Source of the DNA: Glaciimonas soli
GTDB taxonomy: Bacteria > Pseudomonadota > Gammaproteobacteria > Burkholderiales > Burkholderiaceae_D
NCBI RefSeq assembly: GCF_009497155.1
Contig: NZ_WINI01000007.1
Location: 193,137 to 257,136, forward strand
Length of the DNA: 64,000 bases
Direction of reading: 5' to 3'
Part shown: positions 34,552 through 42,789 of the stretch, piece after piece
Layout of the letters: each line of letters opens with the position of its first letter
Position numbering within the stretch: position 1 is the first letter of the stretch
Notes under the pieces: model-generated
Told to the model about the DNA's origin: nothing
Databases searched by the model: none
Seen by the model: the letters and a program-made list of their open reading frames with translations, nothing else
Program-made: the position numbers and the translations under genes

Positions 34552-37299
34552 TTACATCTTTGCGCGCAAGGTCAAATAGAACTGCCGACCGTTTGTATAG
34601 AAGGCACGAGGTTGATCTTTGTTCTCGGCGTAATACTTCAATGTCGGATTATTCAGATTGAGTGCATCGAAATTAAGCGTCAAATGATCATTAATTTTGT
34701 AATTAATAGATGCTGCAAGCGTACCAACAGCTGCTTCATTTTCAGCAAAACTACGATCCAAACCAACCAGGAAGTCAGAACGGTAGGTATAAGCCAGACG
34801 TGCACTCAAAGAATTTTGTTCGTAATACGCTTCAACGTTGAATGTGTTTTGCGAATTGCCGACCATAGGATTGCCATCCTTCTCCCGACCATCAGCGTAG
34901 GTATAGTTTGCCAATACGCCGAAACCACCCCAGACTGGCGCTTGATATGATAGCTCTACGCCTCTGTTTGTCGCTTTAACATTTGTTGGTGACGTGATTT
35001 CATACATCGTAAATTGGCGTTGCTGCTGGTTGTAATACAAACCGGAATTGACGCCATACGATACCGCCGATCCGAAATCCATATTAAAGAAGCCAATCGA
35101 CACCAACGACTTCGGTGCGAAATACCACTCCAGACTGGTATCGAAATTGTTAGACAGAATTGGTTTCAGATTTGGATTGCCGCCATCACCACTCAAAGTG
35201 CTGTCGTTCAACGTTACCGAGCCACCAAGCGCGCTGTAATCAGCCCGTGACATCACTCGTGCAAGTGATCCACGCAATACCAGATCTTTGGTTAAGTCAT
35301 ACTTCAAGTTCAAACTAGGCAGAACATCGTTGTATACATGATTGATCGAGGTTGGCGTATAAGGTCCAAATAAAGAGCCGACGATAGGACTAGACCCACC
35401 TAATACATTGACGATGCTGGTTTGATCGGTACGCACCAGACGTACGCCAACGTTGCCGCTCCAATGATCACCCTGCAAGTCTCCCATCAAATATCCAGCT
35501 GTATCGTCTTCTTTGACGTTCAACTCACCTGGCCAATTGTGACGTTGTGTCGCATCAAAGTTAACATTGACATTGTTATAGGTCTGGATAGGACCTTGAT
35601 TGAAATAGAAACCGTTGGTAGGAAAGCCGCCACCGCCCAGATTGTTACCAAAATTACTTGGGAAAGTTGCGCCCGTATATGTAGCTAAAGAACCATCCCA
35701 ACAACCGCTGTTACAACCGTAACCTTCCCAATGACTGACGCGCTGATGGTCGTTGAAACGCACACCAAACTTGATTGCATCCAATGGACCGGCATTTTCA
35801 ATATTCAGATTGGCATCCAATTTTCCATAAGACTCGGTGTCGTCGACAATCAAATTGTTATCCCACGCCCAACCGGTTGAAGCCTGTGCAGGATTATATT
35901 TCACGTTATAACCAGGGAAAGACAAACTGGCTGGCGCACCGATGCCATGCATTTGATAGGTTAGACCGATGTCATTAATATCGGACTCATACGCTGGTTG
36001 TGATGGCGTATAACCTTCGCCCTTGGTATATCCAATCTGGCCCGAGATTGTCAGCGCATCGGTTGCCCGATATTTACCATCCAAATTAATATAATTGGTT
36101 TTCTCGCCTTCACCTGGACGATAGATCGAGTCCACCAAAGCCATCGGAGTGGTCGTGTTGGTCGGGAACGTTGCGCCAACTAAAGTACCGTTTTTGACAG
36201 TATAAGAACTTGGGATTGCGCCATTTGCAATCGCATGTCCCGGCCAGCCGAGAAAACTGATATTGGTATTCGATGCATCCATTTTTGAATAGAAGCCTTC
36301 AAGATCCAATGTTAAATCTCTGGTCGGCTTGATTTCAAAATTCAGGACGCCACCGTCACGCTTACGATCTTGCGTAAAATACGCCTGGTTGATACTGGTT
36401 GGCACGGCAACACCGACTAAATCGGGATGCGCTTTACCGGCTGCCATCGTGCCATCAATGGTGGTGTAACCCAACATTTCCTGACCATCACGGCGCGAGC
36501 TACGTTCTTCTGAAAATGCCTGGAACAACATACCGAACGTATTCGCATCATTTTTCCAGTTCACCAAAGCACTGAACTGCGGTTTTGTTTTATCCGCCAA
36601 GTCGGAATAGGCAGCACCGACCGACGCTTCGGCCGTCAGTTGCTGCTTTTCATCCAAAGGCTTACGGGTGATGATATCGACCGTACCGGCCACGCCGCCT
36701 TCTGCTAAATCGGCTTGCGAACCTTTGTGCACAACTACCGAGCTGACAATTTCCGATGGCAGCAAAGAGTAACTCACGCTACGGCCAACACTACCTTCTT
36801 GACTCAGAATGAACCAGTCGCCAGTGCCGACCGCATGACCATTGATCGTCGTTTGCGTCAGACTAGGACTAGTACCGCGAATACTGACGCGATCGTTTTC
36901 ATCAAAACCACCCTCCCCGGTAGCTGCTGAACTTGTATTAACGCCGGGCAAACGCTGAATCGCATCGGCGACGTTTTTATCCGGTAACTTGCCTACATCT
37001 TCAGCGGTGATCACTTCAACCAAGCTGCTGGCGTTGCGCTTTTGATCCAGGGATTTTTGCAAAGAAGCGCGGATACCAGACACTTCCACTGTCTGAATAC
37101 CTTTTTCAGGTTGCTGGTCGTTGACGGCTGCTTTGGTCGCTGGAGTGGTTTGGTCAGGTGTACTGGCTTGAGCGATTGCACTAGTTGGAGCGACAGTACC
37201 GTCCGTCGTTTGCTGCGCATAAGCTGACATTGCAGGCATCGCAGCGCTCAATACAAGAAGCGCAACTGCAGATGCGATTGGTGTCAAATTTCGTTTCAT
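34552..37299 (-). CDS. TonB-dependent receptor, carbohydrate-type (TIGR01782-like)
   Basis: 915 aa. There is a signal peptide (about 1-28, ending MSAYAQQ). The VSGIRASLQKSLDQKRNASS and EDVGKLPDKNVADAIQRLPGV segments are the hallmark of the Xanthomonas/Caulobacter carbohydrate-receptor class. The plug domain (about 85-205) is followed by a 22-strand barrel to the C terminus, which ends LTLRAKM rather than the usual aromatic residue. It lies between the tonB-exbBDD cluster and a divergent chitinase, and shares an operator-like element with that chitinase. It most likely imports chito-oligosaccharides across the outer membrane. The substrate is inferred from context. Confidence 0.88.
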   Translation of the reverse strand: MKRNLTPIASAVALLVLSAAMPAMSAYAQQTTDGTVAPTSAIAQASTPDQTTPATKAAVNDQQPEKGIQTVEVSGIRASLQKSLDQKRNASSLVEVITAEDVGKLPDKNVADAIQRLPGVNTSSAATGEGGFDENDRVSIRGTSPSLTQTTINGHAVGTGDWFILSQEGSVGRSVSYSLLPSEIVSSVVVHKGSQADLAEGGVAGTVDIITRKPLDEKQQLTAEASVGAAYSDLADKTKPQFSALVNWKNDANTFGMLFQAFSEERSSRRDGQEMLGYTTIDGTMAAGKAHPDLVGVAVPTSINQAYFTQDRKRDGGVLNFEIKPTRDLTLDLEGFYSKMDASNTNISFLGWPGHAIANGAIPSSYTVKNGTLVGATFPTNTTTPMALVDSIYRPGEGEKTNYINLDGKYRATDALTISGQIGYTKGEGYTPSQPAYESDINDIGLTYQMHGIGAPASLSFPGYNVKYNPAQASTGWAWDNNLIVDDTESYGKLDANLNIENAGPLDAIKFGVRFNDHQRVSHWEGYGCNSGCWDGSLATYTGATFPSNFGNNLGGGGFPTNGFYFNQGPIQTYNNVNVNFDATQRHNWPGELNVKEDDTAGYLMGDLQGDHWSGNVGVRLVRTDQTSIVNVLGGSSPIVGSLFGPYTPTSINHVYNDVLPSLNLKYDLTKDLVLRGSLARVMSRADYSALGGSVTLNDSTLSGDGGNPNLKPILSNNFDTSLEWYFAPKSLVSIGFFNMDFGSAVSYGVNSGLYYNQQQRQFTMYEITSPTNVKATNRGVELSYQAPVWGGFGVLANYTYADGREKDGNPMVGNSQNTFNVEAYYEQNSLSARLAYTYRSDFLVGLDRSFAENEAAVGTLAASINYKINDHLTLNFDALNLNNPTLKYYAENKDQPRAFYTNGRQFYLTLRAKM

Positions 37300-37570
37300 C
37301 TCGTCTATCCTCCGTGGATTTAGTCTCGGAAATCGTTCCGGCTAAAATTTTTTAAAAATGATTTTTTTTTGTTCTGACGCCAAAAAAATGAGCCTGACGC
37401 ACGCAGAACGCTTTTTTTTTGTATCTTTTTTTGGTCCGGATTTACCTCGACTCCAAACCCTTTTTTCAACCGCTTTTTCGACCACTTCATGCAACTCTGA
37501 GCAACCAATCGGCTTACAACAAAACATTGCCCCATCAAAACATTTCCCTAAGGAAATTTGAATCAGGCGA

Positions 37571-37618
37571 ACTTTAAAAGTACCCAATTGGACTGTCAAT
37601 CGGTATTTAACTGGTATT
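37571..37618 (-). promoter_or_regulatory. Receptor promoter with GntR-type repeat operator
   Basis: Read on the minus strand: -35 TTGACA (37594-37599), 17-nt spacer, -10 TAAAGT (37571-37576). Abutting the -35 box, the plus strand reads CGGTATT-TAAC-TGGTATT (37601-37618), two 7-bp direct repeats 11 bp apart, one helical turn. The same element, in the same orientation relative to its gene, precedes the chitinase. Confidence 0.72.
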
Positions 37619-38144
37619 GTCAATATAAATTTTGGTCTTAATTTCAACGATACATAGCGTTACTTAAGCGCTTGTTTTTATTGCCTATTGTGTAAATTGT
37701 TTACTTTGTTGTTTTGAGAGGTGGACTGGTAGTCATTTTTCGCAATTGCTGCGTTGCAACACGAAATAACGCGAAAATCAGGGGAATATTTGGCAATATT
37801 GAATATTGCTGACAATGCGGCAGGTGTTGTTGTTCTCTGCATTCGGTTTTGTCTATGGAAATTCACCAAATTTTGCTCATAATCGGTGAAATCACGCTAA
37901 ATTACTTTATTCGTATTACACGACTGGAATTCCCATTGGAAAGCTGCATTACATTTTTAATGCAATCTGCTGCTCAAAAACGCAGTCAATAAAGCTATTT
38001 TCATCAAAATTTTTAAAGAAAACCAAAAAAGGGCGACCAGTCCACTTCCTAATGAGCGGTTCTGAATAATCAAAGAAAATCAATGAAAACAAGGCATTAC
38101 CCTCTTCAAATTTGTATCGAAACGTAATAAAAAATTATTTCGCT

Positions 38145-38192
38145 AGTACCACTTAGATACCGATTGACAGCCGCTTTTGACGCTTCTACAGT
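38145..38192 (+). promoter_or_regulatory. Chitinase promoter with matching GntR-type repeat operator
   Basis: -35 TTGACA (38164-38169), 17-nt spacer, -10 TACAGT (38187-38192). The 26 bp at 38145-38170 match the reverse complement of 37593-37618 at all but a few positions (AGTACCACTTAGATACCGAT against AATACCAGTTAAATACCGAT for the first 20). Start codon is about 124 nt downstream of the expected transcript start. Confidence 0.72.
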
Positions 38193-38322
38193 GCGTACAT
38201 TATTTCCATGAGGAAATAATTGCGGCAATAAGAGGAAGTAATCATCCGGTTTTTAGGGATTGATGGCTGGCCTCCTTACCTGCCATCCGAGTTGAAAAAC
38301 CTGACGAATCTAGGAGAAAAAC

Positions 38323-39642
38323 TTGAAAGTAAAAATTACAAAGGTACTTGCCATCGCGCTTGCTTGTAGCGCAGTGGCGAGTGGTTGTGCTTCAGCGATG
38401 GGTGCTAAAGTCACGACAACCAAAGTGAAAACGCAAACAACGTCAGCACCGGCGTGTGCAGCAGCATGGACTGCTACCGCCATCTATACCAGCGGCAATA
38501 CTGCCAGCGAAAACAACATCAATTACCTTGCTAACTGGTGGACACAAGGAAATGATCCGGCGACCAATAACGGCGTTATCGGTACTGGTCAACCGTGGAC
38601 CAGTCAAGGCAGCTGCGGCTCCGGAACCGTGACACCGCCTCCGGTAACTCCGCCGCCTGTTACGCCACCACCGGTAACACCTCCTCCGGTGACACCGCCA
38701 CCAACGACCCCGCCGGCTGGTCCGTTCTCCTACAGCGCCTATAAAGACGTTGGCATCAACATGAACTGGAACACAAATGTCGCTAGTTCAGCAGTAACTG
38801 GTACGTTATCTCCTGTTACTTCGGTTATGCCGGCCAAGCTATCCACATTGACTTGGGCATTCGCTACTGGTGCTTGCGGTAGCGAAAACTGGGGCGGTGT
38901 AACAGCATCGGCATTTGCTGCCGCTAACGTTCAAGCCTTCGTCAATGCGGGCAAAAACTACATCGTCTCCACTGGCGGCGCTGCGGGTTCATTCACTTGT
39001 ACTACCGATGCGGGATTCCTGAGTTTCATCAAGACCTACTACTCGGCAAACATGGTGGGTGTCGACTTTGACATCGAAGCAGGTCAAAGCCAAGCCGACA
39101 TCAACAATTTGGTCCAACGTGTAGTAACTGCACAAAAAACCTATCCAAATATGCGCTTCAGCTTCACCATCGCAACCTTGGGTGGCAATGTATCGCCTAG
39201 CCTGAATGTTTATGGCGTTAATGTTATGAGCGCGATCAAAGCCTATGGTTTGACCAACTACTACGTCAATTTGATGGTCATGGACTACGGTAGCCCGGCA
39301 GGTGGCAATTGCATGCTGAATAGCAGCGGTCAATGCGATATGGGGGCATCAGCCATCCAGGCGGCCAAAGATCTGAACACACAATATGGTGTGCCATTTA
39401 CCCAGATCGAACTGACGCCAATGATAGGTGGTAACGATTCAGCTAGCGAAACTTTCACTATCGCTAACGTCGCGACAGTGTCGCAATTCGTGCTCGCTAA
39501 CAAACTAGCCGGTGTCCATTTCTGGTCGTTTGATCGTGATAATGACTGCGCACCAGGGTCGGCTTCATCGACTTGCAATACGTATGGCACAGCAGGCACT
39601 TTAGGCTTCACCAATGCTTTCATCTCGCAATTAGGTTTGTAA
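38323..39642 (+). CDS. Secreted GH18 chitinase with chitin-binding domain
   Basis: 439 aa, TTG start, with AGGAGAAA six bases upstream. The signal peptide runs to about residue 22. The ASGC sequence suggests possible lipid attachment. Residues about 45-95 are a CBM5/12-type chitin-binding domain (WTATAIYTSGNTASENNINYLANWWTQGNDP). A Pro/Thr linker of repeated TPPPV units (about 104-130) follows. The GH18 barrel (about 135-439) has the catalytic GVDFDIEAG (D-x-D-x-E form with the acid Glu) and a final FWSFDRDND. It hydrolyses chitin outside the cell to oligomers for the neighbouring receptor. The promoter shares an operator with that receptor. Confidence 0.92.
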   Translation: MKVKITKVLAIALACSAVASGCASAMGAKVTTTKVKTQTTSAPACAAAWTATAIYTSGNTASENNINYLANWWTQGNDPATNNGVIGTGQPWTSQGSCGSGTVTPPPVTPPPVTPPPVTPPPVTPPPTTPPAGPFSYSAYKDVGINMNWNTNVASSAVTGTLSPVTSVMPAKLSTLTWAFATGACGSENWGGVTASAFAAANVQAFVNAGKNYIVSTGGAAGSFTCTTDAGFLSFIKTYYSANMVGVDFDIEAGQSQADINNLVQRVVTAQKTYPNMRFSFTIATLGGNVSPSLNVYGVNVMSAIKAYGLTNYYVNLMVMDYGSPAGGNCMLNSSGQCDMGASAIQAAKDLNTQYGVPFTQIELTPMIGGNDSASETFTIANVATVSQFVLANKLAGVHFWSFDRDNDCAPGSASSTCNTYGTAGTLGFTNAFISQLGL

Positions 39643-39666
39643 TCAAGTTCGGTATTTGAAGTATTA

Positions 39667-39702
39667 AAGCCAGTCAGTACGTTGCTGACTGGCTTTTTTT
39701 TC
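39667..39702 (+). terminator. Rho-independent terminator of the chitinase gene
   Basis: Stem AAGCCAGTCAG (39667-39677)/CTGACTGGCTT (39685-39695) followed by a run of eight or more T. Confidence 0.92.
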
Positions 39703-39762
39703 TATGTACTCAGTGTGCTATCGTAGCGCTAGAAAATTTACGCCACTACTTTATTCATATTG

Positions 39763-40812
39763 ATGACCATGTCTATTCCTACCACTATCCCCACCATTGC
39801 AGCAATCGACAATTCCGCATTGGCGGCACAACTCGATCAGCGCATCAACAACAAAACCAAACCGCTCGGTAGCCTGGGGATGCTGGAAACACTCGCCAAA
39901 CAAATTGGATTAATCCAGCAAACGACCGACATCTCACTAAAACAAGCGGTGATCCTGGTGTTTGCCGCAGACCATGGGATTGTTGCGGAGGGTATTTCAG
40001 CTTACCCACAAGACGTAACCTGGCAAATGGTGGCAAATTTTCTTGCCAAAGGCGCAGCCATCAACGTGTTCGCACAACAAAATCATTGCGATTTGCAAAT
40101 TATTGACGCCGGCGTGAATCACAATTTCGGATCACGTGATGGTTTGATAGACCGCAAACTGGCGCACGGAACTCGCAACTTCGCACAACTACCCGCTATG
40201 ACGCCAGAGACCTGTCATCGCGCCCTTGCTAGCGGCATGGCACTGGTAGCAGAACTTCAAGGTAACGTGATTGGCTTTGGTGAAATGGGGATCGGCAACA
40301 CCACCGCTGCGGCTGCGTTAATGCATAAACTGACTGGCATACCGGTAGCGCAATGCGTTGGTGCCGGAACTGGCCTGTCTAGCGATGGCGTCCTCCACAA
40401 ACAGCGTGTGATTGAAGCTGCTGTGGCGTTGCATTCAACTGCAATAGAACCACTAGACATATTGGCCACCTTCGGTGGTCTGGAAATCGCGATGATGGTG
40501 GGTGCGATGTTGCAAGCGGCAGAACGTCGCATGGTGCTGCTGATTGATGGCTTTATCGTCACCAGCGCTCTGCTGGTTGCGGCACGGATTTCACCGGCTA
40601 TTCTGGATTATTGCGTTTTCTCGCATTGCTCGAACGAACATGGGCATCGGGAGATGTTGCAACACCTGCACGCACGTCCGCTGCTGCAACTGAGTTTGCG
40701 CTTAGGCGAAGGTACCGGTTGCGCATTAGCTTTGCCGCTCTTGCATGCATCGGTTAATTTTTTGAATCAGATGGCGACGTTTGAATCGGCTCAGGTTAGC
40801 GAAAAATCTTAG
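39763..40812 (+). CDS. cobT: Nicotinate-nucleotide-dimethylbenzimidazole phosphoribosyltransferase
   Basis: 349 aa. KTKPLGSLGMLETLAKQIGLIQQ (about 30-52), VFAADHGIVAEGISAYPQDVTWQMVANFL, GFGEMGIGNTTAAAAL and CVGAGTGL are CobT signatures. The catalytic Glu lies near the C terminus (LGEGTGCALALPLL). It makes alpha-ribazole-5'-phosphate for the lower ligand of cobalamin. A TTG at 39760 and an ATG at 39769 are alternative starts; there is no clear ribosome binding site. It heads cobT-cobS-cobC. Confidence 0.95.
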   Translation: MTMSIPTTIPTIAAIDNSALAAQLDQRINNKTKPLGSLGMLETLAKQIGLIQQTTDISLKQAVILVFAADHGIVAEGISAYPQDVTWQMVANFLAKGAAINVFAQQNHCDLQIIDAGVNHNFGSRDGLIDRKLAHGTRNFAQLPAMTPETCHRALASGMALVAELQGNVIGFGEMGIGNTTAAAALMHKLTGIPVAQCVGAGTGLSSDGVLHKQRVIEAAVALHSTAIEPLDILATFGGLEIAMMVGAMLQAAERRMVLLIDGFIVTSALLVAARISPAILDYCVFSHCSNEHGHREMLQHLHARPLLQLSLRLGEGTGCALALPLLHASVNFLNQMATFESAQVSEKS

Positions 40813-40909
40813 CGTCTTAACCTCTTCGCCTATTACTGGCGCCTATCGTTTAGCTCTTCTTTCACAAGCAGGAGAAGAGCTAAAAACAATCGCATAAATA
40901 AAATCACCC

Positions 40910-41689
40910 ATGCATCAAATCCGCCTTTTCTTCACCGCCCTGCAATTCTTTACGCGCCTGCCAATTCCGCGCTGGGTCGGATTTGAGCCTGACTGGCTGC
41001 ATCACTCTTCACGTTATTTTCCTTTAGTCGGCGTCGTGGTCGCCGCCATTAGTGCTGCGGTCTATGCGCTGGCGGCATGGCTGTTACCAACACCAGTAGC
41101 TGTACTACTGGCAACCGCTGCCGGAATTTATATTACCGGCGCCTTTCACGAAGACGGTTTCGCCGATATGTGCGATGGCTTCGGTGGCGGTCTGACGGCG
41201 CAACGCGTGCTGGAAATCATGAAGGACTCACGCATCGGCGCATATGGGGCTATTGGCATAGGAAGTTTGCTGGCATTAAAGTGCGTTACTCTGGCGCTGC
41301 TACCACCACAGCTGGTAATCGTGGCGTTATTTGTTGCCCATCCTTTGTCGCGGCTAGCGGCAACGACTTTGATTTGGCAACTGGAATATGTGCGTGCAGA
41401 AGGAAAAGCCAAACCACTGGCGCAGAAAATGCAAAATTCAGAATGGTTAATTGCGGCCATCACCGCTGCACTACCAATCCTGTTATGTGGCGCTGCAGGT
41501 TATGTGTCCTGGACTACGCTGGCCGGCGCTGTACTCGCTACCGTCATCGCTACCGCCTGGCTCGCACAAAAATTTGTGCGTCGCATTGGCGGCTATACAG
41601 GCGATTGTCTGGGCGCGGTACAACAAGTGACGGAAGTGATTATTTATCTGGCTATACTCACCAGCCTGCAGCACGGTGTCTGGCACTGA
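40910..41689 (+). CDS. cobS: Adenosylcobinamide-GDP ribazoletransferase (cobalamin synthase)
   Basis: 259 aa integral membrane enzyme. LQFFTRLPIPRW is at the start. FHEDGFADMCDGFGGGLT (about 79-96) holds the metal-binding acidic residues. KDSRIGAYGAIGIG follows, then several hydrophobic helices. RRIGGYTGDCLGAVQQVTEV is near the end. It joins adenosylcobinamide-GDP to alpha-ribazole. It lies 97 bp after cobT and 13 bp before cobC. Confidence 0.95.
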   Translation: MHQIRLFFTALQFFTRLPIPRWVGFEPDWLHHSSRYFPLVGVVVAAISAAVYALAAWLLPTPVAVLLATAAGIYITGAFHEDGFADMCDGFGGGLTAQRVLEIMKDSRIGAYGAIGIGSLLALKCVTLALLPPQLVIVALFVAHPLSRLAATTLIWQLEYVRAEGKAKPLAQKMQNSEWLIAAITAALPILLCGAAGYVSWTTLAGAVLATVIATAWLAQKFVRRIGGYTGDCLGAVQQVTEVIIYLAILTSLQHGVWH

Positions 41690-41702
41690 TATCATTGTTC
41701 CT

Positions 41703-42269
41703 ATGCGCATCACCTTAGTCCGTCACCCCAAACCCATAGTCGCTGCTAACATCTGTTACGGCAGCAGCGATCTGGCAATCGCAGATGACGAGCTGACGCG
41801 GGTATCAAACTCTTTATCAATAACGTTACCGCAAACGGCCGCACTCTTTTCGAGTCCGTTACGACGCTGCGCGGAATTAGCTGCACGTCTCAATTATCCA
41901 TCACTACAGTTCGATGCTCGTCTCACCGAAATGCATTTTGGTGCATGGGAAATGCGTTCATGGGACGAAATTCCACGCACAGAAATTGACGCCTGGGCAT
42001 CAGATTTGATTCACTACCGTCCCGGTGACGGTGAGAGTGTGCTGCAAATGGCGACACGCGTTGCTGGATTTTATGCAGATATTCAAAATTTACCGGATGA
42101 TGAAGTCATCATCATTTGCCATGCTGGCACCATCCGTTTGCTGACAGCTTGTCATCAGCATGCTGAGCACGAAAACAATGTAGATTTGTCACTATCGAAA
42201 ATCGCGCGTCATGCCGCGACAACCCGGCACCGCATTCCATACGGTACACCCATCATTCTGGAACGTTGA
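41703..42269 (+). CDS. cobC: Alpha-ribazole phosphatase-like histidine phosphatase
   Basis: 188 aa from ATG 41703 (MRITLVRHPKP). An upstream GTG at 41676 would overlap cobS. It belongs to the histidine phosphatase superfamily. The nucleophilic His is in LVRHPKP, the phosphate pocket includes SSPLRRCAELA, EMHFGAWEM carries the acid residue, and the second His is in VIICHAGTIRLL. With cobT and cobS immediately upstream it should dephosphorylate alpha-ribazole-5'-P or the late cobalamin-P product. The C-terminal half is slightly shortened compared with some homologues. Confidence 0.87.
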   Translation: MRITLVRHPKPIVAANICYGSSDLAIADDELTRVSNSLSITLPQTAALFSSPLRRCAELAARLNYPSLQFDARLTEMHFGAWEMRSWDEIPRTEIDAWASDLIHYRPGDGESVLQMATRVAGFYADIQNLPDDEVIIICHAGTIRLLTACHQHAEHENNVDLSLSKIARHAATTRHRIPYGTPIILER

Positions 42270-42348
42270 TCTTCTCAAACAGTTGCGTCGCCCATTGACC
42301 GGATTGCCTTCGCATTGCCCACTCATTGCATTTATAATGTCGCTGTTT

Positions 42349-42700
42349 TGGTGCCCGCGCGTCTGTCCAGACGTGCAGTTAAACGGGAAACACGAAGCCG
42401 CCAGATTCCTGCGGCTCACGTGTGCTGCCCCCGCAACGGTCAACAAGTGTCGTCAGCATCATCGACGATAAGTCGCCTATTTAAAACCACTGTGTTTGCA
42501 TGGGAAGGTAGGGCGATGGTAGTCAGTTCAGTTGGATTGGTGGGATAGAAATTGATGGATTTTTTCGTCTGGCGAGGCGCGAGGAGGAGTCATAGCAAGC
42601 TATGGCGACAACGAACAACGCAGCCAGGCGGAAAAAGACACAATTTATACCCACTAATTCAGCTGAACTGACTACCTGCTTGTCAGCCCGGATACCGGCC
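42349..42700 (+). ncRNA. Cobalamin riboswitch with an expanded variable arm
   Basis: Ordered conserved blocks: GGTGCCCG (42350), AAACGGGAAACACG (42381-42394), the B12-box TGCTGCCCCCGCAACGGT (42423-42440), CCACTG...GGGAAGGT (42487-42509), and the closing GTCAGCCCGGATACCGGCC (42682-42700). Between the last two blocks, where most riboswitches have a short hairpin, lies a 159-nt foldback. It sits directly upstream of btuB on the same strand, so it should repress BtuB synthesis when adenosylcobalamin is abundant. Confidence 0.92.
42518..42676. repeat. 159-nt foldback element in the riboswitch arm
   Basis: The outer stem is 14 bp and perfect (42518-42531 with 42663-42676). A middle stem contains GTGGG/CCCAC and AAATTG/CAATTT. 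An inner stem of 14 pairs (42560-42573 with 42623-42636, two G-U) follows, and a CATAGC/GCTATG hairpin lies near the tip. The near-continuous self-complementarity is that of a miniature palindromic element. No target-site duplication is evident. Confidence 0.75.
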
Positions 42701-42789
42701 AAATCAGGTGGAAGCACGTTTTGCATTACTGCTTCTGTACAATCCGGCCTACGGGGAGGTAGGCTGGTTGCTTATTTATTGAAAAAATC

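Larger units (their letters stand above)
37300..38322. other. 1-kb divergent intergenic region between receptor and chitinase
   Basis: Very A+T-rich and without genes. It contains the two shared promoter/operator elements listed separately. The receptor transcript would have a leader of about 265 nt, rich in T/A runs, with a possible GTTCTG/CAGAAC stem (around 37373-37409). The centre (37640-38140) shows nothing recognisable. Confidence 0.6.

Noticed and set aside
37342-37647. Open frame in the receptor leader
   Set aside because: It covers the promoter and operator element and encodes low-complexity Lys/Phe-rich sequence.
38634-38708. Short tandem repeats in the chitinase considered as a CRISPR-like array
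   Set aside because: They are in frame and encode the TPPPV linker; no spacers and no cas genes.
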